Below, piece by piece: positions 46,079 to 56,218 of a stretch of 64,000 nt of DNA; positions within the stretch are counted from its first letter, which is position 1; each line of letters starts with the position of its first letter. The notes beneath the pieces are model-generated. The model searched no databases and had not been told where the DNA came from. It saw nothing but the letters and a program-made list of their open reading frames with translations. Position numbers and translations under genes: made by a program. Source of the stretch: Acanthosoma haemorrhoidale (Eukaryota > Arthropoda > Insecta > Hemiptera > Acanthosomatidae); assembly GCA_930367205.1 (NCBI GenBank), contig OV884011.1:137057437-137121436 (forward strand). Direction: 5' to 3'.

Positions 46079-46079
<1 letters not shown>
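42311..46079. other. AT-rich, no gene identified
   Basis: Small frames at 43093..43305 (-) and 45598..45804 (-) have no motif. A tRNA-like element is listed separately at 43000-43055. Nothing else could be supported. Confidence 0.35.
43000..43055 (-). repeat. tRNA-like sequence, weak
   Basis: The minus strand contains TAGGTTCGAGTTTTAA (B-box-like) with TAGTCTATCACGG (A-box-like) upstream, closer together than in a tRNA. Similar shortened layouts occur at 57295-57360 and 58588-58645. Confidence 0.35.

Positions 46080-46114
<35 letters not shown>
46080..46114. repeat. (TG)n microsatellite
   Basis: Seventeen uninterrupted TG units, followed by an interrupted TG-rich tail. It produces artificial open frames on both strands around 45882-46191. 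Confidence 0.95.
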
Positions 46115-46116
<2 letters not shown>

Positions 46117-46499
46117 TTGTGTGGGTGTGTTAAGAGAAAAAGAAAAATAGTTCTTAAACACATTCTATTACTCCGTTCTCTGTGGCTTTAGCGAGGGGAA
46201 AAAAAACACCTTTGATCTGTTACCACTAGGAATTATTCATTTTTGAAAAATGGAGCAGCATCCGCCCATCAGTTAAATTATTAATTAAATTAAATTAACT
46301 CCATAAGATTACATATGTGGAAAATTGATCATAATGAAGTTATCTAGGTCACGTCCGTATATGTAATAATTTCCCTGATTTCGATATAGGATTTGTTTTA
46401 ACTATTTATTATTTTAACTTTGATTATTGTTTTACAACACCTAGAGAGACATATGTGAACATGTTGGGGTTTAAATTTTGCTAACCACAGCTACTATCA

Positions 46500-46691
46500 T
46501 AATTATGGGCCCGAGTGAACACAATAGGGAGAAACCCCACATAAGGTACCCCTGCGGCCGACCAGCACCCGTCCCACTTCCCTGGTGTGGTGAGGGCATG
46601 TATTCTCATTTTAAGGACGCGAGGACTGATGGGGGGATGTAAGTAAAAACTATGTATATAAGTCCTAAGATAGAGAGAGATATAAATTAGT
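46500..46691 (+). other. GC-richer unassigned patch
   Basis: The part at 46505-46640 is GC-rich relative to its surroundings and stops near the LINE-A tail. It may be another element fragment; no homology was recognised in the window. Confidence 0.3.
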
Positions 46692-46702
46692 TATATTTAT
46701 AT

Positions 46703-46832
46703 AATTGTATGAATGAGCGAGTGAATGATGAATTGTAAATATGGTATGAATGATGACACTTATCTCAATTACTCATTGCCTAATAAAAGGCAGATTGTAA
46801 TTTTATCTTAATAAATTGTTGTTTTCTCTCAG
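46703..46832 (+). mobile_element. LINE-A 3' end, 130-bp copy with target duplication
   Basis: A severely 5'-truncated copy: TTGTATGAATGAGCGAGTG, TGTAAATATGGTATGAATGA, the stem-loop TTGCCTAATAAAAGGCAG and a tail AATAAATTGTTGTTTTCTCTC. Flanked by an 11-bp direct repeat TATATTTATAT at 46692-46702 and 46833-46843. Confidence 0.8.
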
Positions 46833-46877
46833 TATATTTATATGATCGTAATTAATTAAATTTCGTAATTCATAATA

Positions 46878-47159
46878 AGTTGAATTTTATAAGTTTGAGA
46901 GCTAAGAAAAAACGAAAAAACGAAAAAAAAAAAAAAAAAAAAAAAAAGTTGAATTTTATCCTTGGTAGACTCTCACTACCTTCCTGACTCCATCCGCCTT
47001 TCTAGGCATTCCACACCCCATATCCTTCTCATACATCCTTCAAATAGGGGTCTCCCCTTAGTGAAAGGCACTTTCCAGCCAAAAATAATTTTCCTTATTT
47101 TTCCCACATTCCTATTTTTATAAGTTTGAGAGCTTAGAAAAAAAAAAAAAGTTGAATTT
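46878..47159 (+). mobile_element. Poly(A) retroposon R, two insertions at one site (copies 4a and 4b)
   Basis: Copy 4a (46889-46946) is only the last 18 bp of R plus a long A-run. Copy 4b (46958-47149) is about 190 bp with an A-run. The sequence AGTTGAATTT(T) occurs three times: 46878-46888, 46947-46957 and 47150-47159, that is before 4a, between the two and after 4b. The simplest reading is successive retroposition into the same target. A 107-codon minus-strand frame at 46976..47299 is incidental. Confidence 0.8.
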
Positions 47160-47164
47160 CGGTG

Positions 47165-47300
47165 TAAACCATCTGTACAGTGTTTAGGAACTTGTTCACG
47201 TACCAAGATATCACCCTTTGTATCTTTGGAAAAATCGCTTTTACTATCGTGGCCAGTAGACCTGTGAAACAGAGCTGAAAAGATTCTCGCCCATCCCACA
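47165..47300 (+). repeat. Dispersed repeat G, third copy (partial)
   Basis: CTGTACAGTGTTTAGGAACTTG and CGTACCAAGATATCACCCTTTG match the start of the copies at 37357 and 37705; later parts are less alike. Confidence 0.5.
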
Positions 47301-50300
47301 CCTCATGAAAGTTCAGTGCAAGGGACTTGTGTTATTAGATTACATTTTATTGTGTGATTTTTAGGTAAAAATTTCTAATCCTCCCTTAATACTCGCCTCC
47401 TTGCTTCCTGAAATATCTTCACTGTCCATCAAATCACCCCAGGAGTTTTAGCTAGAGCATCAGATAGTGATTTATATATTAGATAACTGTTTTATAGTTG
47501 AATCGTTTTATTTTCTGTTGTATAATTAGCTCCTCTCCGAATTGATACAACTGTAGCTGCTAGCCGCTTCGGAGATAAAGCAGAGTGAGTGAGTGACTTC
47601 CTCGTTAGACTGGGGGAACCTCGTCTCAATCCTTTTTAATACATTAGTGATATAAATTAGAACAAATACTTACCAATTTAAAATATAGCGTAATTTCAAG
47701 ATGGAAGAAACTCCTGAAAAATAATAATTTAATTTGGGAAAAGTGAATATTTCCATTCAGTGAATAACCCTATGTTTTTATTCCAAAGGGATGCTTTTAT
47801 ATACATAAGGATGTAATATTTTGTATAGTATAACGATGCTAAAAATAAAGCTACCCATTAATTGATGATGATTGTTAATTAAATACTTAAAATAAATAAT
47901 TCCCCATCATATTGAGTAGGGAATCAAATAATATCATTATTATCCAATCCAATCGTGGTCAATAATGTGCTATATGAGTTGAGATTTTCATTGATTATAC
48001 TTACTAAAAATCAAACATATGATAGATCTATTTTTTCTATATTGCTAATACTAATAAGATTGCTACTATTGATACAATTATTTAAAAGGTTAATTTAATA
48101 GACCAAATTATTTTATTTTTTATTGGTGTGTGTTATTTGTTGAAGAATGTAATTTTGAAATAGATTTATGTATTTAGTTGAATATAATAATATTCATTAC
48201 ATGCGTATATGACATGTTCGGGGATTATTTTATCTAGCATTTTCCAAGTAGGCTGAATTCATTGCCACAAAATGGAGTACGAAATAATAATGTAAAAACT
48301 AACCCTTTGAATTGGAACTTTTTTGCTCATTAAGCACCACTCCCAAGCATAAAAATGATGTATACTAAATACATTTTAGAATATAAGATATAAAATATTT
48401 CAGGTTATTTCAAAGAACATAGATTGAATTTTCAGGAAAATAAAAAATTCATTTAACGAAAAAAAAGAGGATATAAAAGAAACTGTAGATAAATAGGGAT
48501 TCATCTCACTCCTATTTCTCTTACTCATCCGGTATGGTAATGAGCCAAAATAATCAAACAACTTAAAAAACAAAGTTTACCAAATGATTCCCTTTTCCTC
48601 TGAAATCAATTTACCGGGCGCGGATTCTTTTCCTAATCAAGCTTTCAAGGGAAAGCTTCGCCCCAACTTCCTTTTCAATCCAAGAAAAGGAAAGAAAGGA
48701 AAAAAAGGAGTGAAAAGAGAGCGTCCGAAAGGAGCCTTCGAGGAATAATATTCGATTTGTTCTGAAGTTTGGAAGCACTTGGAGGGGCCTACTTTGATGA
48801 GGACTATTCACCGAGAGTTATACGACAATAAAATTATGTTTATGAACGTTTCTTGGTCTGCATGTGGTACAAGTAGTTAATTTATGATTTAAAAATTCTC
48901 GCTTATCTTAAAAAAAGACGTTGTCTCTTCATTTAAAAATACATTAACAGTGGGTGATAAATTTTATTCAAATTACTGATGCTAAACATTCCTACACAAA
49001 GACACAATTCAGCATATATGGGATTGACTACAAACAATTTAAAGGTCCTAATTAATGAACTTAATTGTTAGAATAAATATCATGGTGAATAATATGTAAT
49101 ATGGATTTGGAGGACACTAACACTGCATTTGGAGTTCACACTTTTTTAGTGACATGAACTTCAGCTAGGGAATTCCACTAATGTCTCAATGAGAAGATAA
49201 AAGCAACTCTACAAAATACGATAGATTAATTGTCATTAGACAACGTAATAACTTTTTCGCACCTACTTTGCAACCTAGAGGCATGAAATATTCAAGTTAT
49301 GATGTTTTATTATTTAAGATTAATTTATATGAAATCGCTATGCACAATTCAACAATTATTTCTACACAAATGTACGAGTCCCCTATTATAATCCGCACTA
49401 AATATCTTACATTATTTATAATCAGATATTAAAAGTTATTATATCAAGGTCTAAAATAAAACTTTCGAATCTATCACAAAAATAATAATAAACTAAAAAT
49501 CATCCCCGTTCATTTTTTCTTCTAGACTGAATGACATCCTGAGTTGACAAACAAGGTGAACTAAAATAAAATAACCAACAAACAAAGAAGTATCTATATT
49601 TTAATACCGCCGAACATAACAGTAAAATTTCTAAACGTGGACAATTAAGAGAATAAATACAGTTGGGAATAGCTGAACACAAACTCTCTAGACAATAAAA
49701 GAGATATAAGGCCAGCCATAGATTACCAGCGGAGTTCAATTTACACTTTAATGGGATTCTGCTAATTTTACAGACCTTCTCCTTCAGTTCGACCTACCTG
49801 CCGACTTGCCGGTATAAATTTAACTATCCCCTTCATCACGATTAAGATTATTGGTTCGGAATGAATAAAGAGCCACGATATTCTGGAGAACATACAGTGC
49901 ATAGCAAAATAAGTTTTTGTTTTTTTTGCGGTAACAAATTTTTTTATTCACGGTATAAGAAAAAATATCTTTAAAATTTAACAGCATGAAAATTACATCT
50001 AGCATCAAAAGGTAAAAAAGGTTTCCAGCTGTATATATTTATAGTATATATTAGTTGAAACATTACAATTAATTTGATTTTATCATGTGTAATCATAAAT
50101 TACAGATAATTAATCATTTTTAAAGATGAGTTATAATTTCTACTAAATTTTAATATTAAAAAGAGCTCATTCTTTGATTATATCAGTAATTAACTACTTA
50201 AAATTGTTTCTGTTCGATATTTGCATTGAACGTTACAGCCAAGTCTGCTGTAAGGCCTTTACAATGTAAAATTCAGTTTGGGAAGTCACTTGTTTGTTTT

Positions 50301-51226
50301 TTATTAATATTAAATGAAACAGTCTTGAACGTTAAAAGGATTATATTAATTATATCAATTTATATCAAGAACCTTTTCGATTTTATCGCATCCACCATCG
50401 ACGTTAATAACGGAATGGAGTATGTATATTGAGGCATTCCAAACAGCTTGGGCACATCAAAGGCACACTGAAAGCTTGAAGCCTTTGTCAAAAGCTATTT
50501 ATAACTAGGCCGCCATGCTTCTAGAAAACCTAAGCAAATATTTCCCACCAGATGGGAGAATTTCAACTAAATTACAAACAAAATCCTTTTTTTATCCTCG
50601 CCTATCAGGTAGTCTTCACTGAGCTAGGCCCGAAAAGGTGATTTCTAAAATATCTCACAGAGCAGCCAAGAGATGGTGGCTTCATGGTGGCAGCCCTTAG
50701 ATAGATACATAGTTGAAATATATATATATTGTTGTGATATTAGATATTGTTGAGTTTGTATATAAATATTTAATCTAACCTTGAATCAAGAAGGCAAACA
50801 AAAACAATTGAGAGTAAAGGAAAAAACAAAAGATAGTATAGTTGTTGTTGTGATATAATGAAAACACACAGAGCATTATGTACTCTAGTTTTGGGATCAG
50901 CCCGTAATACATATTATTAGCTTGAGATTGTGAGTAAGAAAAAGTTAAAAACTTTGTTGGTTAGTGGTTATTGACTTAAAGCAGAACGGAAGAGAAATAG
51001 CACGAAAAGAAGAAGTATTAATTTGGTTTAAAGAATGAAGAGAATTAAAGAAGAAAAGGAATCGAATTTATAGACAAGTATTTATATAATTAATACAAGT
51101 TTATTTTTTTTATGTTTGTAAAATTAAATTCATCTTTTTGCCAGAATTATTTTTGTTAATAGAACCTAATAATAAAGAATAAAAAATATAATTATGACAT
51201 ATCTTTAAAAGAACGGAAGTTGTATA
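47301..51226. other. AT-rich, no gene identified
   Basis: No coding signal. Frames at 48611..48811, 49500..49739 and 49820..50008 (minus) and 50226..50432 (plus) have no motif. It may contain introns or ordinary intergenic DNA. Confidence 0.35.
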
Positions 51227-51230
51227 ATAT
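51227..51230. repeat. Target duplication of the errantivirus-like element (left)
   Basis: ATAT, matched by ATAT at 56453-56456. Four-base TA-rich targets are typical of errantiviruses, but in AT-rich DNA a four-base match is weak evidence by itself. Confidence 0.7.
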
Positions 51231-51447
51231 AGTTAAATATCTTCAAAGCACACAAGACTTTTTAAAAAGATTTATTTTGAATAACAAACATAAATGACAT
51301 GGTAATATACAGATCTAATCTAGCATAGTGACGGGCTAGCGAGATACAATAGACTGACCTCCTTCTCTGATTCTCACGGGTTTAAATAAGAGTCAGCAAA
51401 GGGGTGATTCATAGTTCTTAGAATGCTAGCACGGGTGCACTATAACT
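51231..51447 (-). repeat. Errantivirus-like 3' LTR
   Basis: 217 bp, identical base for base to 56236-56452 by my comparison. The minus strand reads AGTTATAGTGCACC...GATATTTAACT. Confidence 0.95.
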
Positions 51448-51460
51448 CCCCGCAGCCTTA
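51448..51460 (-). other. Polypurine tract of the errantivirus-like element
   Basis: The minus strand reads AAGGCTGCGGGG directly before the LTR start AGTTA. It is purine-rich only in its last part, so the call is by position. Confidence 0.55.
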
Positions 51461-51502
51461 AGTTTTGAACTCTGGTCAAAACAAACATTTAATTTTTACA
51501 TT

Positions 51503-53074
51503 TTAAAAACTTGATTTATACAATTTACTTAAAATTACTTTATGATCATCAATAGTAATAGGTGTTGTTGAAACCTTTACATTATTTAAAGGTAAATTTG
51601 AATTTTGGATCTTTTTACAATTTCTTTTATAAATAAAAATGTTAATTAGTACAATGATTAGAATAATACATAATACAAAAGAATAATGATAAATATTAGT
51701 GTTGTCTACAAAGGACAATATTTCTAATTCTGGTATAGTATAATTATTTGTTTCTAACATAGTTGTATTTAATATTACATTTTCATAAAATGGTTGTAAA
51801 ATAGTGTTAAAATCATGAGTATAAATTTTATTAAATTCTGGAAAGCAATCCTCCTTACTAATATTAATTAATCCTACATTTGGTAAAAATACAGTGTTAT
51901 TATGACAATCTGTTATTTTTTTAATATTTACAGTGATATATTGCTTAATATGATCTAAATATCTTATATTATTTTGATTACTTAATACTAGTTTACATTC
52001 TTTTAAATTTCCGTTATGTACAATAGATGAAACACATTTTGATTCTGTTTTATTAAGATTTATACAGTAATAATTGTCAATAAAAATACAACTTCCTTGA
52101 TAGAGAGTGGCTCCTTTTTGTAAGTAAAGATCAGTTTTTAAATCAATTTCGTAAATTGTCTGGTTTATAATTCTTGGTACTGATATCACAAAATATCCTT
52201 TATAGGATTCATCATGAATTGGTAATTTGATAAAAGTATGGATTATATTGTGATGAGTTGAACAAAAGATTTTACTATTTGTCCATAGAATTTCAGTATT
52301 ATCTGAGATTAGTTTTATGTTACTTGGTAGATTTTTTATTACATCAATCATTAAATTGGTGTGAACAATGCCAAGCTTACAAAATTCTAAAGATAAAGTT
52401 AAATCTTTAATTTTATTTAATAAATGCATGATGTGAATATATAAGTCATAAGCTTTTTCATTTTGTCCTAGCGATTCGAAATTTTGTCTATTAATTATGA
52501 AATTTTTATTAATTGTTTTGATTTCATTCTGGTAATCCTCAATCAGACGTTTATTAATATTGACAGAATTTTCGATGTTATGTTCAATCTTATAATTATT
52601 TTGTTCTACATTTGAAATTATTTTATCGTAGTATTCCTTGTCGTCATTATTCATATTACCTGTTATCCAACTAATAACCTTACCTAGACCATTTATCAAG
52701 CCTCGTCTGTGACGATTTTTAATATCTCTTTGTTGCATTAATTGAAATTGTTCAAAAACTTCGTTTGTTAAATCTTTTAGCAAATGATACATTTTATGTG
52801 ATCTAAAGTTAGTAACATGATCTTCAATATTTATTATTTCTACTTCTAATAAACTTAAATTATAAAAATGATAAGTTTCATAATATTGATTAACTACTCT
52901 AATATTATTTACAGAATAATGGAGAATTCCTGGAGAGTTAGTGAGATCTACTACTTTTATCGTCAGAATCTTCTGAAGATGAAGTATCAGAATTATTGAC
53001 ATGTAGTGAATCTTCATCTGAAACAAAATGTTTCCTCTTTTTACGTTTGTTGGGTCTCCTAACGTTATCAACAT
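51503..53074 (-). CDS. env: Envelope glycoprotein, errantivirus type (F-like fusion protein)
   Basis: An open frame of 523 residues. It resembles envelope proteins of errantiviruses, which are related to the baculovirus fusion (F) protein family and mediate membrane fusion. Seen: a hydrophobic signal-like segment at about residues 24-36, so Met20 may be the true start; a basic cleavage motif RHRR at 121-124 followed directly by a glycine-rich fusion-peptide-like segment (GLINGLGKVISWITGNM); several possible N-glycosylation sites; cysteine-containing ectodomain; a hydrophobic membrane anchor at about 464-481; and a short basic cytoplasmic tail of about 42 residues. The first about 46 codons overlap the end of the integrase remnant in another frame. 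In this class env is made from a spliced RNA; I could not place the splice sites. No stop or frameshift is present although pol is deleted. Confidence 0.88.
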   Translation of the reverse strand: MLITLGDPTNVKRGNILFQMKIHYMSIILILHLQKILTIKVVDLTNSPGILHYSVNNIRVVNQYYETYHFYNLSLLEVEIINIEDHVTNFRSHKMYHLLKDLTNEVFEQFQLMQQRDIKNRHRRGLINGLGKVISWITGNMNNDDKEYYDKIISNVEQNNYKIEHNIENSVNINKRLIEDYQNEIKTINKNFIINRQNFESLGQNEKAYDLYIHIMHLLNKIKDLTLSLEFCKLGIVHTNLMIDVIKNLPSNIKLISDNTEILWTNSKIFCSTHHNIIHTFIKLPIHDESYKGYFVISVPRIINQTIYEIDLKTDLYLQKGATLYQGSCIFIDNYYCINLNKTESKCVSSIVHNGNLKECKLVLSNQNNIRYLDHIKQYITVNIKKITDCHNNTVFLPNVGLINISKEDCFPEFNKIYTHDFNTILQPFYENVILNTTMLETNNYTIPELEILSFVDNTNIYHYSFVLCIILIIVLINIFIYKRNCKKIQNSNLPLNNVKVSTTPITIDDHKVILSKLYKSSF

Positions 53075-53487
53075 GTGTTGTTAATTGCCTAGCGCCTTGG
53101 ATTAACACATTTACTTTTCTGAATTTGTCTCTACTTTTAATCTTCGATTGAGTATCTTTGATAAATTCTTGATTTATTAATTCAGGTGGATCTTCCCGAT
53201 TTTTATTTAATTTTTCTGTACGCTTTATCTTTTCTTCATTAATTTTTGTGTGAGCTAATTCATGCAAAAGTTGTAAATCTTTATGATACTTTTGTACGTA
53301 TAGTTCTGTTATACTAATATTTTTGTTGTTGTTATTTTCTTTTATAAATCCGAAAGTGATTTCATTGGGTGTTAATTTTAGATTGTTATTTAAGGTATTA
53401 TTGTACGCAATAATTGCAAGTTTTAATTTTTGTTCAAATGAATAAGATATTAGATTAATGCTTACTTTAATGACTTGTAGTCCTATA
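52938..53487 (-). pseudogene. Integrase C-terminal remnant of the errantivirus-like element
   Basis: The frame is open from about 53487 to the stop at 52938. Its first part reads LAIIAYNNTLNNNLKLTPNEITFGF, shortened here as the YNNT...LTPNEI block that follows the integrase core in gypsy-like elements, then a charged lysine- and serine-rich tail. The catalytic DDE core is missing. A stop lies upstream at about 53492, at a 30-bp tandem repeat that marks the edge of the deleted region. Confidence 0.75.
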
Positions 53488-53490
53488 TTT

Positions 53491-53547
53491 TATTCATGAT
53501 AATAAAAGTTTTCGAATTTTTATTCATGATAATAAAAGTTTTCGAAT
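53491..53547 (-). repeat. Tandem 30-bp repeat at the deletion edge
   Basis: TATTCATGATAATAAAAGTT and the next seven bases (TTCGAAT) occur twice, starting at 53491 and 53521. It sits just where the integrase remnant loses its frame. Confidence 0.85.
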
Positions 53548-53989
53548 GGCAAATCTCCAATACACCTATATAATATTCAAATCAAGGGAAAACATATCGA
53601 TTATAATCTTAACATTGAAGAATAATAAATTAATCCAAAAATTCATTTTATAATTATTATTGTAGACTTTTACTTTTGTTAACATTCAAACAGTTTGGAT
53701 TTTCTTATAGGTACATTACAATATCAAAATGTGTGTCCTCAAATGTTACATGTGCTTGATTGATGTCATTTTACGACAAAATCTTTTAATTGATTTTAAA
53801 TTTTAAGCTTTTAAATATCTTTTAACACATTTCCAAATCTGAATGTACACTACAATAAACTTTAATTTCCAAATTCCACACGTGCCTGATTGCCATTTTT
53901 TAATAATAGATTTTTTTATTAATTTTAAATTTTTTATTTTATTTATTTATTTATTTTTTAATTACTTTTTTATATTTATCCGATTATCA
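53548..53989 (-). other. Non-coding filler between protease and integrase remnant
   Basis: About 440 bp, very AT-rich, without reverse transcriptase motifs. Two diverged direct copies of a 60-bp unit are seen at about 53748-53806 and 53877-53937 (shared CACGTGCCTGATTG or CATGTGCTTGATTG start and TTTTAAATTTT end). Confidence 0.6.
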
Positions 53990-54784
53990 TTATTTCGTAA
54001 TAATAGAGTATAGCTCTTTTTTCTTTTTCTTTTTATAATTATATTCAATGGTATTAAAAACATCCCTGAAATTATTTTTCATTTTGTTTCCTCTAAACTC
54101 GCAAAAAGGGTTCTCACTTAAATGAGCTGAAATTTTTAATTCTAATTTGTTATTACTACTTATTTCTCTTATTATTTCTTTATCAATTACTAATTGAGGT
54201 TCACACGAGTTACCTGACATTTTATTTTTATTTTCTTCCAATTTATTTTTTAAGTCTTCCACTTCCTTCTCTATTTTATTATTTTTGTTAAGGCTTTCTT
54301 TATTATGTGTACCTAAATCATTTTTAATTTCATTAGTATCTTCGATATGAAACATTTCGTCTCTTTCAAGTTTGTATTTTATTCCCATTATTTTTATTTC
54401 CATGTCTTCTAAATTTATATTAGTTTTTAACATTTTCATTGTTTCGTACCCAAGTAAAATATCAAACCGTGAACTAATAGGATAAACTAAGAACTTTAAT
54501 TCTTGATTAATTCCTATCAGATTTTGCAGGTTGAGGTTTACACTTTGTGTTCCTTCTGCTCGTCCTGTAGGGGTTTTTATCGCGAAGTTTTCTATGTTTA
54601 TTTTAGCATCTTTCGGAATTGCTTGGGGACAAATATAATTTTTTGTTGCTCCTGTGTCAATTAACCATTTATTATTTTCTTTATCCAAGAGCTGTGGTAA
54701 ATTATTTAAAAAATTAACTTCGTCACTTATTTTAATTACATTCGATCCGGTGGTTCTCCTTTGTTCGGACCTTGGTCTAAAAAA
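53990..54784 (-). CDS. pro: Pol remnant: aspartic protease (after -1 frameshift)
   Basis: The frame is open from the slippery site to a stop at 53990, about 264 codons. A retroviral-type protease is recognised by LIDTGATKNYI, with DTG the catalytic triplet, and the RFDILLGYETMK block about 70 residues later. A long charged, asparagine- and lysine-rich linker follows. The frame ends where a reverse transcriptase would begin (FRDVF followed by a lysine run), so no polymerase is encoded. The frame has no ATG near its start and is meant to be reached by frameshifting from gag. Confidence 0.82.
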   Translation of the reverse strand, partial: FFRPRSEQRRTTGSNVIKISDEVNFLNNLPQLLDKENNKWLIDTGATKNYICPQAIPKDAKINIENFAIKTPTGRAEGTQSVNLNLQNLIGINQELKFLVYPISSRFDILLGYETMKMLKTNINLEDMEIKIMGIKYKLERDEMFHIEDTNEIKNDLGTHNKESLNKNNKIEKEVEDLKNKLEENKNKMSGNSCEPQLVIDKEIIREISSNNKLELKISAHLSENPFCEFRGNKMKNNFRDVFNTIEYNYKKKKKKELYSIITK

Positions 54785-55920
54785 TTATCTTTATTAGTTT
54801 CAAGTTGTTTTACTCTTTCAGTTAATATTCTAATTTGTTCATCTCTCTCATCCTCGGCGTCATGTACGCGATTAGAAACAGTTCTCATCGAAACCGTATT
54901 TGAATCATTTTGTTGTGGTGGATCTACTTTTTGTTGATTATTTCTCCAATTTCCGGATGGAGGTTTATTAAAGAATCCATGTTGAGATTTTGGATCCCAT
55001 GATTGATTATGAATAGGTTTTTGATAATTTTGTTGATTATTTGGGTAATTGTGATAATTTGGTTGTGCATTTTGATAACTTTTATAATTTTGGTTTTGTT
55101 GATGTTGATAATCTTGTTTTTGTTCATGAGGTTGTTTTTGAAATTGTTTTTCATATTTATGTTTGTAATTTGGATCGAAATTTTTGCCTTTATAATTCGA
55201 TTGGTGTGGTTGGTGGTGTTTGTCTTTTCGACTACCCGGACCGTACACCCGATGCACAATGTGCGCAGCGTTATTTCTTAAGATTTCGTCAATATCTTCG
55301 ATTGTCTCGAATTTAATATGATAAATAAAATCAGTAAGCGAGGGATGTAAATTATGAACGGTGTGATGTGATATCTGTTTGTCGTATCTTTCCATTTCCG
55401 ACTGTTTATTCACTATTTCCGAGTCGGCATACACGCGAGCATATAAATCGCATCTTTTCTTACCTAATCTTTCTAAGTAATCATGTGGGTTTTCGTTATG
55501 GTACGATTTAGTATTGAGTATTTCTGATATTAATTGCTCTCTCGTTCGCGTATCTTGATATTTACGTTTAAGGAATGTTAAAATTTCTGTCACACTAGTG
55601 AATTCCTTATCATAGGTTGCAATTTTTGCTTTTCCTTTTAGCTTGGTTAATAAAGTTAATACTAATTTTGAATGGTTTATATCTTTATATTGGTTATCAT
55701 CTTTACAATATAAGTCATACACAAATGTTGTATTTCTAATAAAATCTACTAATTGTAAAGGATCACCATCATATTCCGGAATTAATTTAAAATCATGATC
55801 TTTTATTTCCATAGCCATCTCTGAATTTGTATTTTCTAATAGTAATTGATCAATATTATCTAGATTAAAAGTTGTATGTACTTGTCTTAATTGGTTTAAT
55901 CTATCCTGTAAATTTGACAT
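54736..55920 (-). CDS. gag: Gag of the errantivirus-like element
   Basis: An open frame of 394 residues encoding the structural protein. The N-terminal 210 residues resemble gypsy-type capsid regions: IPEYDGDPLQLVDFI near residue 47, KLKGKAKIA near 92, and TRTREQLISEILNTKSYHNE near 116. The C-terminal half is rich in asparagine, glutamine, histidine and tyrosine and has no cysteine zinc knuckle, as in errantiviruses. Start at the ATG at 55920. The gag frame ends ...PPDRM and stop at 54736; pol overlaps in the -1 frame. Confidence 0.88.
   Translation of the reverse strand: MSNLQDRLNQLRQVHTTFNLDNIDQLLLENTNSEMAMEIKDHDFKLIPEYDGDPLQLVDFIRNTTFVYDLYCKDDNQYKDINHSKLVLTLLTKLKGKAKIATYDKEFTSVTEILTFLKRKYQDTRTREQLISEILNTKSYHNENPHDYLERLGKKRCDLYARVYADSEIVNKQSEMERYDKQISHHTVHNLHPSLTDFIYHIKFETIEDIDEILRNNAAHIVHRVYGPGSRKDKHHQPHQSNYKGKNFDPNYKHKYEKQFQKQPHEQKQDYQHQQNQNYKSYQNAQPNYHNYPNNQQNYQKPIHNQSWDPKSQHGFFNKPPSGNWRNNQQKVDPPQQNDSNTVSMRTVSNRVHDAEDERDEQIRILTERVKQLETNKDNFLDQGPNKGEPPDRM
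54778..54784 (-). promoter_or_regulatory. -1 ribosomal frameshift heptamer (U UUU UUA)
   Basis: The minus strand reads T TTT TTA in phase with the gag codons AAT TTT TTA GAC. This is the classical slippery sequence, and slipping back one base enters the protease frame, which is open from there. I did not verify a downstream stem-loop or pseudoknot. Confidence 0.8.
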
Positions 55921-55935
55921 AAAATAAACTTATAA

Positions 55936-56124
55936 TTACTTATAATTACCATCAAGTATGTTGTCTTCAGTGGAAAAATCTTCTTCCTTGGTGCTGCGAA
56001 GTCTCAACAAATAGTTTTGAAACTCGGGTGATAAGATTTGAAAATCTTCAGAAAGTTGAAAGATACCTCTGTAGTCGTGGAGAATGCTTGCTATACTTGT
56101 ATACGCAGTGGCAATCTTCCTCAA
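55936..56124 (-). CDS. Small upstream frame in the leader (62 codons)
   Basis: It lies directly upstream of gag and in the same frame, separated by two stops within a tandem TTATAATTAC duplication at 55930-55949. It resembles nothing I know. It could be a lost N-terminal extension of gag, a regulatory upstream frame, or chance. Confidence 0.3.
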   Translation of the reverse strand: MRKIATAYTSIASILHDYRGIFQLSEDFQILSPEFQNYLLRLRSTKEEDFSTEDNILDGNYK

Positions 56125-56218
56125 GACGGAGAGAAGTAGTTATGCTGCTTGATTTCGGTATTACACACGATTCTAAGCTCCGCAAAGTTACTTTAAATAC
56201 CTTCAAAATTCCTCCCAA

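Noticed and set aside
45882..46191. Open frames with poly-Cys-Val or poly-His-Thr
   Set aside because: They are produced by the TG microsatellite and have no other support.
53748..53937. CRISPR-like or satellite array in the errantivirus filler
   Set aside because: Only two diverged units, no regular spacers, and the DNA is clearly eukaryotic.
54924..55316. Three overlapping frames rich in Ile, Asn, Val or Phe on both strands
   Set aside because: Shadows of the repetitive asparagine- and glutamine-rich part of gag.
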